Shown here: one piece after another, positions 45,438-54,640 of the stretch | Numbering within the stretch: position 1 is the first letter of the stretch | Layout: every line of letters starts with the position of its first letter | Assembly: GCF_900116765.1 (NCBI RefSeq) | Contig: NZ_UETC01000011.1 | Location: forward strand, 1-64,000 | Reading direction: 5' to 3' | DNA length: 64,000 nt | Source of the DNA: Jannaschia seohaensis | Lineage (GTDB): Bacteria; Pseudomonadota; Alphaproteobacteria; Rhodobacterales; Rhodobacteraceae | The notes under the pieces: model-generated | What the model saw: only the letters and a program-made list of their open reading frames with translations | What the model was told of the DNA's origin: nothing | Database searches by the model: none | Translations under genes and position numbers: made by a program

Positions 45438-45573
45438 GCGGCGGCCCGGACCAGCGAAGGAGAGTGGGCGGGGTCATAGGGGCCTGGTGTCCGCCGCCCA
45501 GGCCCGTTTTTGACAGTTATCTGTGCGCAGACGCTGGATAGACAGCGGGGCGCGACCGGCGTAGCGCGGTGCC

Positions 45574-46800
45574 ATGCGTCTGTTTCCCCTCTCCCATGCT
45601 CAGGACCTGCCCGTCTGGCGCAGACCCGAAGCCCTCCTCGCGCTGATGGCCTTCGCGATGCCGGTCAGCTTCGCGACCTGGTCCGCCCTGCTCGACAACT
45701 TCACCATCCGCGAGGTGGGGTTCGACGGCTCCGATACGGGGCTTCTGCATTCCGTGCGGGAGATCCCGGGCTTCCTAGCGATCGGAGTGATCGCCGTGAT
45801 CATGTTCGTGCGCGAGCAAGTCCTGGCGCTGACCGCGCTGATGCTGCTCGGCCTCGCCACCGCGCTCACGGCGCAGTTTCCGACCATGGGCGGGCTGCTG
45901 ATCATCACGCTGCTCAGCTCGATCGGCTTCCATTATTACGAGACGGTGAACCAGTCATTGCAGCTGCAATGGCTCCCCGTCGACAAGGCGCCCCGGATGC
46001 TCGGCGTGCTGCTGTCGATTAGCGCGGCGGGAACGCTGGTCGCCTATGGCGCGGTGGTGCTGACTTGGCGCGCCTTCGACCTGAGCTTCGATCTGGTCTA
46101 TTGGGTGGCGGGCGGCTTCACCGCTGCCGTGGCGGCCTTGGCCCTGCTGCTTTTCCCCCAGTTCGAGAGCCCGCACCCGCAGACCAAGAAATTCGTCCTA
46201 CGCAAGCGCTACTGGCTCTATTACGCGATGCAGTTCATGTCGGGCGCTCGGCGGCAGATCTTCATCGTCTTCGCCTATTTCATGATGGTGGAGCGGTTCG
46301 ACCTGCAGGTCGATCAGATGACGATGCTGCTGATGGTGACGATGGTCGTGAACATGACGACGGCCCCGCTGGTTGGCCGAGCGGTCGCGTATTTCGGCGA
46401 GCGGCGCGCGCTGATGGTCGAATATGGCGGGCTCTTCACGGTCTTCGTGCTCTATGCCGCGCTCTACGTCTATGACTGGGGGGTCTGGGCCGCCTGCGCC
46501 CTGTTCGTGGCCAATAACGTGTTCTTCTCGCTGGCGCTGGCCATCAAGACCTACTTCCAGAAGATCGCGACCCCATCCGACATCGCGCCCACCGCCGCGG
46601 TTGCCTTCACGATCAATCACATCGCAGCAGTCTTCCTGCCGGTCTCGCTGGGCTTGCTCTGGTTGGTCTCTCCGATGGCCGTCTTCGCGACAGCGGCCGC
46701 CATGGCGCTGATTTCGCTGGGCCTGTCGACCCTGGTCCCCCGCCATCCCAGAGAGGGCCACGAGACGGTGTTCATGCCGCGGTTGGCCGCGGCGGAATAG
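45574..46800 (+). CDS. MFS transporter
   Basis: A 408-aa membrane protein with about 11-12 hydrophobic helices. [21 protein letters not shown] loop follows the first helix, and a central cytoplasmic loop rich in basic residues ([11 protein letters not shown]) separates the halves. The major-facilitator layout is clear but the substrate is not. It lies 58 nt upstream of msrA on the same strand. Confidence 0.8.
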   Translation: MRLFPLSHAQDLPVWRRPEALLALMAFAMPVSFATWSALLDNFTIREVGFDGSDTGLLHSVREIPGFLAIGVIAVIMFVREQVLALTALMLLGLATALTAQFPTMGGLLIITLLSSIGFHYYETVNQSLQLQWLPVDKAPRMLGVLLSISAAGTLVAYGAVVLTWRAFDLSFDLVYWVAGGFTAAVAALALLLFPQFESPHPQTKKFVLRKRYWLYYAMQFMSGARRQIFIVFAYFMMVERFDLQVDQMTMLLMVTMVVNMTTAPLVGRAVAYFGERRALMVEYGGLFTVFVLYAALYVYDWGVWAACALFVANNVFFSLALAIKTYFQKIATPSDIAPTAAVAFTINHIAAVFLPVSLGLLWLVSPMAVFATAAAMALISLGLSTLVPRHPREGHETVFMPRLAAAE

Positions 46801-46858
46801 CCCGCCCCTTGGACGACGCCCGCGCGGTGTTTATCTTCTAGACCGAAGGAGATGCCCG

Positions 46859-47509
46859 ATGTTCAACCTGCTGCGCCCCAGTGCCGAAAAGCTCCCCGCC
46901 GACGCCACACTGCCCGGCCGTCCGGACCCGATCCCGACTGCCGACACGCATCACGTGTACGGGACGCCTCTCTCGAACGAGGTCCCCGAGGGCATGGAAG
47001 AGGCGATGTTCGGCATGGGCTGCTTCTGGGGCGTGGAGCGGATGTTCTGGCAGGTGCCCGGCGTCCATATGACCCTGGTGGGCTATGCCGGGGGCGAGAC
47101 CCCGAATCCGACCTATCAGGAGGTCTGCTCGGGCCGGACGAATCATAATGAGGTCGTCCGCGTGATCTACGATCCGAAGAAGGTGACCTACGAGGACTTG
47201 CTTCGCATCTTCTGGGAGGGGCACGATCCCACTCAGGGCATGCGCCAGGGCAACGACCGAGGCACGCAGTATCGTTCTGGAATCTATACCCATTCCGAGG
47301 CTCAGTGGAAGGCGGCCGAGGCCACGCGCCAGGCGATGGAGCCGCGTCTGCGTCAGGCGGGCTATGGCGCGATCACGACCGAGATCCTTCCGGCGCCAGC
47401 CTTCTTCCACGCCGAAGACTACCACCAGCAGTATCTCTCGAAGAACCCGGGGGGATATTGCGGCCTCGGCGGGACGGGGGTGTCCTGCCCGATCGGAACA
47501 GGCGTCTGA
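46859..47509 (+). CDS. msrA: peptide methionine sulfoxide reductase A
   Basis: A 216-aa repair enzyme that reduces methionine-S-sulfoxide. The active-site motif MGCFWGVER and family blocks [13 protein letters not shown] and [10 protein letters not shown] are present, with resolving cysteines near the C-terminus ([14 protein letters not shown]). It has an N-terminal extension of about 50 residues like E. coli MsrA and no signal peptide. Confidence 0.95.
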   Translation: MFNLLRPSAEKLPADATLPGRPDPIPTADTHHVYGTPLSNEVPEGMEEAMFGMGCFWGVERMFWQVPGVHMTLVGYAGGETPNPTYQEVCSGRTNHNEVVRVIYDPKKVTYEDLLRIFWEGHDPTQGMRQGNDRGTQYRSGIYTHSEAQWKAAEATRQAMEPRLRQAGYGAITTEILPAPAFFHAEDYHQQYLSKNPGGYCGLGGTGVSCPIGTGV

Positions 47510-47838
47510 ACGATTCTCGCACCAAACGGCGCCGGAGCGAGCCACTGACCGCCCTTGGGCAACATCCGATCGCCTCAGCCAGATCTGACCCAGGGCACAC
47601 CCCTTCATCAAATATTTGATAACAATCAATTTTTCCGAGGCGCGCAGCAAACTCACGCGACCGCCCCACCCCCGGGTGGCGTTTACGCGTCAGACAGGCA
47701 ACAGCACAAAAATAACAAGATTAGGGCTCAGAGGGGGCTAGCGAAAACCTTAACGGTTCGTTAGCAATAGTCATTGATACAGCGTATTCTGGTTTCCTTG
47801 GGTGCGCGTTGTGACTTCAAACGTATGAGGCTGTGCGA
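47510..47838. promoter_or_regulatory. AT-rich upstream region of the second VPLPA-CTERM gene
   Basis: No gene is seen in these 329 bp. A perfect 14-bp palindrome ATCAAATATTTGAT lies at 47607-47620. A TTAA-N7-TTAG box at 47750-47764 is one base from the CtrA consensus TTAA-N7-TTAA. Both are candidate operators for the gene that starts at 47839. Confidence 0.4.
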
Positions 47839-48486
47839 ATGAAATTCAGGACCCTGCTGGCCACGATGGTAGCCGCGCTTGCGTTCTCCGGCGCGGCGAG
47901 CGCCGCAACGCTCAAAGTGACCGAAGGCAACCGTGCGCTTGTGAATGGAACCGTCGCAGTCGCCGACCCCGGCCCCGTCGGTGTGAATCTTGGCACCGTC
48001 GACGGCATCAACGTCGCCGAGAGCTATGGCGTACTGGTTGCCGGTCAGGACGGCTACACCTTCGTCTCGACCGCGCTGACGGCGAGCATTGATTTCGTCT
48101 TCGGTGGGATCCAGACCGTTGCCGGCAATCTGAACTCCGGCCTGATCACGTCGATCGACGCCGGCGACAACGAGGGCCCCAAGACCATTACGTTCAACCT
48201 CTACAGCGGCAACACGAACGGCGGCACGCTCCTGGACACGACCAGCCGCACGGGCGACGTGACGACCCTAGCCGATAATGGTGGTACGACCTCGATCTTC
48301 TCCGGTCTTGCCGCTGGCTCCTACTACTTCGAGATCCTCGGCAATGGCGACGGGCGCGCGACGACTTACGACATCACCTACACGGGTGTGGGCGAAGCGT
48401 CCCCGGTCCCGCTGCCGGCCTCGGCCCTTTTGCTGATCGGTGGGATCGCCGGTCTCGGCTTCGCCCGCCGCCGCAAGACGACCTGA
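47839..48486 (+). CDS. VPLPA-CTERM sorting-domain protein
   Basis: A 215-aa exported protein with signal peptide (LATMVAALAFSGAASAAT), a Gly/Thr/Asn-rich beta body (TFNLYSGNTNGGTLLDTT) and the tail PVPLPASALLLIGGIAG followed by FARRRK. This is a textbook VPLPA-CTERM signal, recognised by an exosortase not encoded here. Such proteins are probably surface or matrix components. ATG at 47839 was chosen; a GTG lies 6 nt upstream. Confidence 0.85.
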   Translation: MKFRTLLATMVAALAFSGAASAATLKVTEGNRALVNGTVAVADPGPVGVNLGTVDGINVAESYGVLVAGQDGYTFVSTALTASIDFVFGGIQTVAGNLNSGLITSIDAGDNEGPKTITFNLYSGNTNGGTLLDTTSRTGDVTTLADNGGTTSIFSGLAAGSYYFEILGNGDGRATTYDITYTGVGEASPVPLPASALLLIGGIAGLGFARRRKTT

Positions 48487-48511
48487 GCATCCAACCAGCC
48501 TGACGACCGAA

Positions 48512-48541
48512 ACGCGGTCGGCGAAAGCCGGCCGCGTTTTT
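48512..48541 (+). terminator. terminator after the VPLPA-CTERM gene
   Basis: An 11-bp stem (ACGCGGTCGGC / GCCGGCCGCGT, one G-T pair) with a GAAA tetraloop, followed by TTTT. A strong intrinsic terminator. Confidence 0.88.
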
Positions 48542-48656
48542 CGTTGTGCGTGCCGGTCGTAACAATTCGTTGGGATCTGGAAACACCTGTGCAGGGATCG
48601 CCTTCCATCGTCGCGGACAACCGGGCGTCTGCCCGGCGCGAGGGGGGGAGCCGAGC

Positions 48657-50609
48657 ATGACGACGACAGACCTGCGGACGATTCCGGATTTCCTGGATCG
48701 CAACGCGAGCCAATTCGCCGATGCCCCCGCCTACCGCGAGAAGGAATTCGGCATCTGGCAGGAATGGACCTGGTCGGATGCCAAGACCGAGATCGAGGAG
48801 ATGGCCCTCGGCCTGATCGAGCTGGGCATCGAGATCGGCGAGCATGTGGCCGTGATCGGCCGCAACCGCCCGCAACTCTACATGGCCATGGTCTCCGCCC
48901 AATGTGCGGGCGCGATCCCGGTGCCGCTCTATGCCGATGCCGTGGGGGAAGAGATCGCCTATGTGCTCGGCCATTGCTCCGCCAAGTTCGTCATCGCCGG
49001 CGATCAGGAGCAGGTCGACAAGGTGATCGAGGTCCGTGACCGGATCGAGGGCCTGCGCCATGTCGTCTATCTCGACGGGCGGGGCCTTCGGAAATACGAC
49101 CATTCGGCCATGTCCTCCCTGGCCGATATGCGGGCCCGCGGCGCCAAGGGAGACCGGGAGGAACTGGCCCGCCGCCGTGCCCAGCAAACCGGCGCCACCA
49201 CCTGCGTCATGCTCTACACCTCCGGCACGACCGGGAAGCCCAAGGGCGTGGTGCTGAGCCATGACAACATCGTCAAGACCTCCCTCGCCTCCGCGGAGTT
49301 CGACGGCCTGCGCCAGACCGACGAGGTTCTGGCCTACCTGCCGATGGCCTGGGTCGGCGATTTCATCTTCTCCATCGGTCAGGCGATGGTGACGGGCTTC
49401 TGCGTGAACTGCCCCGAATCCGAGAACACGATCATGCAGGATCTGCGGGAGATCGGGCCGACCTATTACTTCGCGCCCCCTCGCGTCTTCGAGACGCAGC
49501 TCACCAACGTGATGATCCGGATGGAGGATGCCGGCGCCTTCAAGAAGAAGATGTTCAACCGCGCCATGGCCCATGCCAAGACGGTTGGGCCGAAGCTGCT
49601 TGACGGCGAGGAGGTACCCTTCTGGGACCGCCTCAAATACCGCCTGAACGAATTGCTCGTCTTCGGGCCGCTCAAGAACACGCTCGGCCTCAGCCGCGTC
49701 CGGGTCGGCTATACGGCGGGCGAGGCGATTGGACCCGAGCTGTTCGATTTCTACCGTTCCATCGGGATCAACCTGAAGCAGCTCTACGGCCAGACCGAGG
49801 CCTCGGTCTTCATCACCCAGCAGAAGGACGACGAGGTTCGCGCCGACACGGTCGGGACGCCCACCCCGGGCGTGGAGCTCAAGATCGCCGAGAGCGGCGA
49901 GGTCTTCTACCGCTCCCCCGGGACGTTCCAAGAATACTACCAGAACCCCGAATCGACGGCCTCGACCAAGGACGCGGAGGGCTGGGTGGCGACCGGCGAC
50001 GCGGGCTTCATCGAGCCCGATACCGGCCATCTACGCATCATCGACCGGGCCAAGGACGTCGGAAAGATGGCCGACGGCGCGCTCTTCGCGCCCAAGTTCG
50101 TCGAGAACAAGCTGAAGTTCTTCCCCGAGATCTACGAGGCCGTCGTCTTTGGCAATGGCCGCGAACGCTGCGTGGCCTTCGTCAATATCGACCTGACCGC
50201 GGTCGGCAACTGGGCCGAGCGCAATAACATCGCCTATGCGTCCTATCAGGAACTGGCGCAGCATCCCCGCGTGATCGAGATCATCAAGGGCCATGTCGAG
50301 CAGGTGAACCGCTCGGTCGCCGAGGACGAGATGCTGGCGGGTTGCCAGATCCACCGCTTCCTGGTGCTGCACAAGCAACTCGACGCCGATGACGACGAGA
50401 TGACCCGCACGCAGAAGGTCAAGCGCCGCACCATCGAGGCAAAGTATTCGGACCTGATCGATGGGCTCTATGGCGGCGCGGACGAGGTCTATACCGAGAC
50501 CGAAGTCACCTATGAGGACGGCCGCAAGGGCAAGATCCGCGCCACGGTGAAGATGATCGACGCGAAGGTGGCGCCGGCCCACGCAAAGGTGCTGGAGGCG
50601 GCGGAGTGA
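48657..50609 (+). CDS. long-chain acyl-CoA synthetase
   Basis: A 650-aa adenylate-forming enzyme that activates a carboxylate to its CoA thioester with ATP. The phosphate-binding motif LYTSGTTGKPKG, the LYGQTEAS block and the ATGDAGFIEPDTGHLRIIDR hinge region are present, with a Lys-rich C-terminal lobe (TRTQKVKRRTI). The start at 48657 was chosen for the AGGGGGGGAG ribosome site. Although fatty acids are the default guess, its place ahead of a Liv-type transporter suggests the transported acid is the substrate. Confidence 0.88.
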   Translation: MTTTDLRTIPDFLDRNASQFADAPAYREKEFGIWQEWTWSDAKTEIEEMALGLIELGIEIGEHVAVIGRNRPQLYMAMVSAQCAGAIPVPLYADAVGEEIAYVLGHCSAKFVIAGDQEQVDKVIEVRDRIEGLRHVVYLDGRGLRKYDHSAMSSLADMRARGAKGDREELARRRAQQTGATTCVMLYTSGTTGKPKGVVLSHDNIVKTSLASAEFDGLRQTDEVLAYLPMAWVGDFIFSIGQAMVTGFCVNCPESENTIMQDLREIGPTYYFAPPRVFETQLTNVMIRMEDAGAFKKKMFNRAMAHAKTVGPKLLDGEEVPFWDRLKYRLNELLVFGPLKNTLGLSRVRVGYTAGEAIGPELFDFYRSIGINLKQLYGQTEASVFITQQKDDEVRADTVGTPTPGVELKIAESGEVFYRSPGTFQEYYQNPESTASTKDAEGWVATGDAGFIEPDTGHLRIIDRAKDVGKMADGALFAPKFVENKLKFFPEIYEAVVFGNGRERCVAFVNIDLTAVGNWAERNNIAYASYQELAQHPRVIEIIKGHVEQVNRSVAEDEMLAGCQIHRFLVLHKQLDADDDEMTRTQKVKRRTIEAKYSDLIDGLYGGADEVYTETEVTYEDGRKGKIRATVKMIDAKVAPAHAKVLEAAE

Positions 50610-50938
50610 GCTCTCCGCTCCCAGGATATCAGACAGTGCATGATGCGGATCTGCAGTTTTACGGACGCGACTCGTGGATCGCTCCCGGAGACGCCGAGGA
50701 GCTATCGATACTCCTCGTTCCAACCAATGATCCCCGGTCCGGTGCCTCTCCGGACGGCCTGGGCGAAGAGGGCGAGCGGTTCGAGACTGAGGGACATCCT
50801 GGGCCTCATCCGTTTCGCCCCCGCCCATCGATACCGCACCGGCCAGTCGCACGAGGCCGGATGAACGAAAGGTTCCCCATAGCCAGATCCCGTGCCAGAT
50901 CGATTTCGAGAGACGCGCAGAACCGGCCCTCCAAGGGA
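50610..50938. other. spacer after the acyl-CoA synthetase
   Basis: About 330 bp in which I see no gene. Several frames stay open, as expected for this base composition, but none has a recognisable motif or a good ribosome site. It leads into the palindrome at 50939. Confidence 0.4.
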
Positions 50939-50994
50939 CGTAGGGCGGGGCTCACCCCGCCATCCCGACGCGGCGGGGTGACCCCCGCCCTACG
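50939..50994. repeat. GTAGGG-type palindrome, copy A
   Basis: Two 23-bp arms (50939-50961 and 50972-50994) pair with a single mismatch around the loop ATCCCGACGC. Each arm starts CGTAGGGCGGGG and is itself partly self-complementary. It resembles REP/BIME-type elements. Related copies occur at 51632-51700 and 56209-56231 in the same gene cluster. Confidence 0.75.
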
Positions 50995-51625
50995 GGGCCT
51001 CGCTGCCGCGCTGCTTCTCGCCACCCCCGCCAGCGCCGACCTCGCCACCGAATGGCGCGACCTGCAGGCGCGCTGCGGGGCGGCCATCGTTCGGGGCGCG
51101 GCGCTGGACTTGTCCGGGCTGCGGGAGCGAGCACCGGATTTTGCCTATAACCGCGACGTCACCGACGGTACCCGCCGCTATGTCGCCCCTGGCGCCGCCA
51201 CGGTCGGCGGTCGCCTCGTGCCACGCAATTTCGAGGCGCCCGACGGCGCCCTCCGGATGCGCCTGATCGAGCACCGCACCCGCCCCGGCACCCGGGCCAT
51301 CTGCGAGATCGTGCCGCGCCGCGCCTTGTCGCGGGAGGAGGCGGACACCCTGCTGGCCGCGTATCGCGAAATGAAGCGCGCGGCCCTCGAACAGGGCGGA
51401 TGGCAAGAGACGCCGCTTCGCTCCGACGCAACGGTCACCCGAGAGGGAATGGTAACGACCGCGCCCAATGCGCGCGACTGCCCAGTCATCGCCCAGATCA
51501 CGGTCCGCGCGGCGGAGGGCGATGTGCGATCGTCCGTGAGCGAGATGGCCGGAGCGCCCGATTGCGGCGGCCCGTCGCTGCTCGACCGTCCCGCCCCGCC
51601 CGCGCCAGAGGGAGAGGACATATGA
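50978..51625 (+). CDS. exported protein of unknown function
   Basis: A secreted protein of about 215 aa with a signal peptide (LRGLAAALLLATPASA/D). The domain that follows has two well-spaced cysteines (ARCGAAIV, RAICEIVP) and two more near the C-terminus. The only in-frame starts are a GTG at 50978, which falls inside the right arm of the palindrome, and ATG at 50861, which would translate the whole palindrome. The N-terminus therefore looks to have been remodelled by the repeat. Family not recognised. It lies between the acyl-CoA synthetase and livG. Confidence 0.6.
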   Translation: MTPALRGLAAALLLATPASADLATEWRDLQARCGAAIVRGAALDLSGLRERAPDFAYNRDVTDGTRRYVAPGAATVGGRLVPRNFEAPDGALRMRLIEHRTRPGTRAICEIVPRRALSREEADTLLAAYREMKRAALEQGGWQETPLRSDATVTREGMVTTAPNARDCPVIAQITVRAAEGDVRSSVSEMAGAPDCGGPSLLDRPAPPAPEGEDI

Positions 51626-51631
51626 CGACCT

Positions 51632-51700
51632 GTAGGGCGGGCATCCTGCCCGCCATCCCCGACCAGATGCAGGCGGTGGGCATGGTGATGCCCACCCTAC
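51632..51700. repeat. GTAGGG-type palindrome, copy B
   Basis: The left arm GTAGGGCGGGCATCCTGCC (51632-51654 in full) and the right arm, reverse complement starting GTAGGGTGGGCATCACC (51672-51700), surround a 17-nt loop. It sits exactly between the exported-protein gene and livG, ending about 10 nt before the livG start, so it could affect livG translation. Confidence 0.7.
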
Positions 51701-51710
51701 GGAGGCCCTG

Positions 51711-52526
51711 ATGCTCGACGCTGAAAGCTACACCACGGCGGATGGCCGCACTATCGGCGGCACGGTCCTTGATCTGCGCAACATCACGCTCCGCTTCGGG
51801 GGTGTGGAAGCGATCAAGAATATCTCCTTCGACATCCGTGAGGGCGAGATCCGCGCGATCATCGGGCCAAACGGGGCCGGCAAGTCCTCAATGCTCAACG
51901 TGATCTCGGGCTTCTACGTCCCGCAGGAAGGCGAAGTCTGGTTCCGTGGCGCGCCCCGCCCGCCGATGAAGCCCTATCAGGTCGCCCAACAGGGCATCGC
52001 CCGGACCTTCCAGAACATCGCGCTGTTCGAGGGCATGTCGGTGCTCGACAACGTGATGACCGGGCGGCTGGGCATGATGTCGGACAACCTCTTCACCCAG
52101 GCGCTGTGGTGGACCGGCGCCGCGAAGGAAGAAGAAGAGAACCGCGCCGCCGCCGAGCGCGTCATCGACTTCCTGGAGATCCAGGCGATCCGCAAGACGC
52201 CGGTCGGTCGCCTGCCCTATGGCCTCAAGAAGCGGGTCGAACTGGCCCGGGCGCTCGCCGCCGAGCCGAAGCTTCTGCTGCTCGACGAGCCGATGGCGGG
52301 GATGAATGTCGAGGAAAAGGAGGACATGTCCCGCTTCATCCTCGACGTGAACGACGAGTTCGGGACGACCATCGCCCTGATCGAGCACGACATGGGCGTC
52401 GTCATGGACCTCTCGGACCGGGTCGTGGTGATGGATTACGGCCGCAAGATCGGGGATGGCACGCCGGACGAGGTGCGGTCGAACCAGGACGTGATCGACG
52501 CCTATCTCGGGGTCGCTCATGACTGA
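51711..52526 (+). CDS. livG: Liv-type ABC transporter ATP-binding protein
   Basis: A 271-aa ABC ATPase. Walker A is GPNGAGKSS, the Q-loop region is GIARTFQNIALFEGMSVLDN, the signature is the degenerate LPYGLKKRVELARAL, Walker B is LLLLDEPMAGMN, and a His switch is present (ALIEHDMG). The LivG features (a GMSVLDN loop and C-terminal extension) are clear. With LivF it powers LivHM. The start codon follows closely on the palindrome at 51632-51700. Confidence 0.93.
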   Translation: MLDAESYTTADGRTIGGTVLDLRNITLRFGGVEAIKNISFDIREGEIRAIIGPNGAGKSSMLNVISGFYVPQEGEVWFRGAPRPPMKPYQVAQQGIARTFQNIALFEGMSVLDNVMTGRLGMMSDNLFTQALWWTGAAKEEEENRAAAERVIDFLEIQAIRKTPVGRLPYGLKKRVELARALAAEPKLLLLDEPMAGMNVEEKEDMSRFILDVNDEFGTTIALIEHDMGVVMDLSDRVVVMDYGRKIGDGTPDEVRSNQDVIDAYLGVAHD

Positions 52527-52906
52527 ACTGCGTGCCCGGTCGAGAGCGCCGGGGGCTCTGCCCCCGGACCCCCGGAGTATTTCCGGCCGGAAGAAGAGGG
52601 CTTGGAGCGCCGAGGCCTCCCTCGTCGCTGAATCTGCGGCTCTTCTGAGCGGAGAGCTCAATACTGAAGCGGGGTCACGGCGCTTTGCGGCGATCCCGTG
52701 TCCGCCCTGTCGCGACCTGACCGAGCCCCGGCATCGGGGCCGGCGGCGCGGTCTTCCGCGACCCGCGGCGCTGGCCCGCGCCCAGCGCGCCCGCGAGGCC
52801 GCGCCCTCATCGAACACCGGCGGGCATTGGCCCACGGCAAGAACGAACGACGGCCCGCGCCCGGCTCTGGCCGGGGCCTGGGCTTTTTCGTCGAAGGAGA
52901 TCTGAG
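52527..52906. other. 380-bp spacer with a Rhodobacterales palindrome
   Basis: A frame is open throughout (52519-52905) but shows no recognisable protein. The left part (52549-52596) is the palindrome CCGGGGGC-TCT-GCCCCCGG followed by ACCCCCGGAGTATTT and GGCCGGAAGAAG. The rest is GC-rich with no clear signal until the AAGGAGAT ribosome site of livH. Confidence 0.45.
52549..52596 (+). repeat. Rhodobacterales-type palindromic intergenic repeat
   Basis: Hairpin CCGGGGGC / GCCCCCGG with a 3-nt loop, then CCCCCGGAGTATTT and the self-complementary TCCGGCCGGA, ending GAAGAAG. The same order of parts occurs inverted at 38131-38196. Elements of this pattern ('GCCCCCGGACCCCCGGA-TATTT-GGCC') are common between genes in this bacterial order. 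Confidence 0.6.
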
Positions 52907-53917
52907 ATGCCCGACACGCTCATCTTCGGAATGGAGGTCGCGCTGAACGGCCTCATGGCCGGGGTCATGTATTCCCTCGTCGCCCTGGGTTTCGTGCTGA
53001 TCTTCAAGGCATCCGGCATTTTCAACTACGCGCAGGGCGTGATGGCGCTTTTCGCCGCGATGACCCTGGTGGGCATCCAGAACGGCCAGGTGCCCTTCGC
53101 CCACCTGATCAACGCGATCTTCGGCACCGACATTCATTATTTCGGGTGGGAGTTGCCCGCCCTGCTCGCCATCGCGCTGACGGTCGTCGTCATGATCGCC
53201 TTCGCCTGGGCGGTGAACCGCTTCGTCTTCCGCCATCTCGTCAACCAGGAGCCGATCATCCTGTTCATGGCGACGATCGGCCTGGCCTTCTTCCTGGAAG
53301 GCGTCGCGGATCTGATGTGGGGCGCCGACATCAAGACGCTGGAAGTCGGCATCCCGCAGGGCATCAACGACTGGATCGACGGCACCACCTATGAGTGGTT
53401 CGGCTACGGCTTCTTCATCGACAACCTGGACATCACGGCCACGATCATCGCCGCCGTCCTGGTGGCCGCGCTGGTGGCCTTTTCGCAATACACCAAGCAG
53501 GGCCGGGCCCTGCGGGCCGTGGCCGACGACCATCAGGCGGCGCTGTCGGTGGGCATTTCGCTCAACTTCATCTGGGTGCTGGTCTGGTCGATCGCGGGCT
53601 TCGTCGCGCTGATCGCGGGGATCATGTGGGGCGCGAAGTCCGGCGTGCAGTTCTCGCTGTCGCTGATCGCGCTCAAGGCGCTGCCGGTGCTGATGCTGGG
53701 CGGCTTCACCTCGATCCCGGGCGCCATCGTGGGCGGGCTCATCATCGGCGTGGGTGAGAAGCTGTTCGAGTTCTGCTTCGGCACCGGCCAGTGCTTCGGG
53801 GGCGCGATCAACCTGGGCGGCGCGACCGAGAACTGGTTCGCCTATGTGCTGGCGCTGATCTTCCTGGTCTTCCGGCCGCAGGGCCTCTTTGGGGAGAAGA
53901 TCATTGAGCGGGTGTAG
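52907..53917 (+). CDS. livH: Liv-type ABC transporter permease
   Basis: A 336-aa membrane permease with about eight helices. It opens with GLMAGVMYSLVALGFVLIFK and FNYAQGVMALFAAM, typical of LivH, and contains the permease loop GRALRAVADDHQAALSVGI and the end block GAIVGGLIIGVGEK. It pairs with LivM. A GAAGGAGATCTG site precedes the ATG. Confidence 0.93.
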   Translation: MPDTLIFGMEVALNGLMAGVMYSLVALGFVLIFKASGIFNYAQGVMALFAAMTLVGIQNGQVPFAHLINAIFGTDIHYFGWELPALLAIALTVVVMIAFAWAVNRFVFRHLVNQEPIILFMATIGLAFFLEGVADLMWGADIKTLEVGIPQGINDWIDGTTYEWFGYGFFIDNLDITATIIAAVLVAALVAFSQYTKQGRALRAVADDHQAALSVGISLNFIWVLVWSIAGFVALIAGIMWGAKSGVQFSLSLIALKALPVLMLGGFTSIPGAIVGGLIIGVGEKLFEFCFGTGQCFGGAINLGGATENWFAYVLALIFLVFRPQGLFGEKIIERV

Positions 53918-54027
53918 GCCGATGCCCGAGCCTGGACCCGTGTCGCGCGGGAGCGCCCGCGTTCTCCGGTCCGTTCGATCCCTGTCCGGGGCCCCCGCCC
54001 CGCGCAACGGCTCGAAGACGGGCGACC

Positions 54028-54237
54028 ATGTCGAGACGGGTCATCGTCGCGGGCGCGGGCTTGGTCGCGATCTCCCTGGCATGGGCAGGGGGGCTGGCTT
54101 GGCGCCCGCAGGACGGAGAGACGGCGCGGGTGGTGGTCGGCTTCGGCTGGGTGCATCTGTCGGGCGCGTTGGGTCTGGTCGCCGCATTGATGGGTGTGCT
54201 GGCGCGGATGCGGCGGAGGCGCCGTCCCCTGCTCTGA
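54028..54237 (+). CDS. small two-helix membrane protein
   Basis: A 69-aa hydrophobic protein with two membrane segments (VIVAGAGLVAISLAWAGGLA and LSGALGLVAALMGVLA) and a basic C-terminus (RMRRRRRP). No family recognised. It lies in the Liv cluster downstream of livH and may be a small transporter-associated protein, or simply a conserved small membrane gene. Confidence 0.5.
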   Translation: MSRRVIVAGAGLVAISLAWAGGLAWRPQDGETARVVVGFGWVHLSGALGLVAALMGVLARMRRRRRPLL

Positions 54238-54277
54238 CGACCGAGACTCCGGGCCGAGAGACGTCCGATGACTGGCC

Positions 54278-54481
54278 ATGACTCGCGATCCTCGTCTCGC
54301 CTTCGCGCGCTCCACCGGCAGCCGGGTCTGGATGACCCATGCCGTCTGGGCCGTCGTGATGGGAGCGGCCTCGGTCTTTCTGTTCAGGCTGGGCGGACCG
54401 GTCTGGCCGCTTTTCGGATGCGTCACCCTGGCGGTCACCGGGGCGCGGGCATGGCAAGCCTGGACGCTGTGGCGCGCGTGA
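54278..54481 (+). CDS. small membrane protein
   Basis: A 67-aa protein with two likely membrane helices (VWMTHAVWAVVMGAASVFLF and PLFGCVTLAVTGARAW). It lies 40 bp after the preceding small membrane gene and just before the end of the convergent SHOCT gene. Function unknown; coding status rests on its clean hydrophobic pattern and place in the operon. Confidence 0.45.
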   Translation: MTRDPRLAFARSTGSRVWMTHAVWAVVMGAASVFLFRLGGPVWPLFGCVTLAVTGARAWQAWTLWRA

Positions 54482-54640
54482 GGGGGCAGAGATGACCGCC
54501 CCGCTCCGCATGACCGGCCATTTCGCCGCCGCCGCGTTGCGCGTGATGCAGGCCGGGCCGGACGGCGCGGTGCTGCGGCGGCTCCGTCTGCGGGCGCAGG
54601 CAGGCGGGCAAGCTGTCGGTGCGGGCGGGCGGGCCGTGCC

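Noticed and set aside
52519-52905. 128-codon frame overlapping the livG stop by an ATGA
   Set aside because: The overlap is tempting, but the product is a translation of the palindromic repeat followed by Arg/Pro/Ala-rich sequence without motif.
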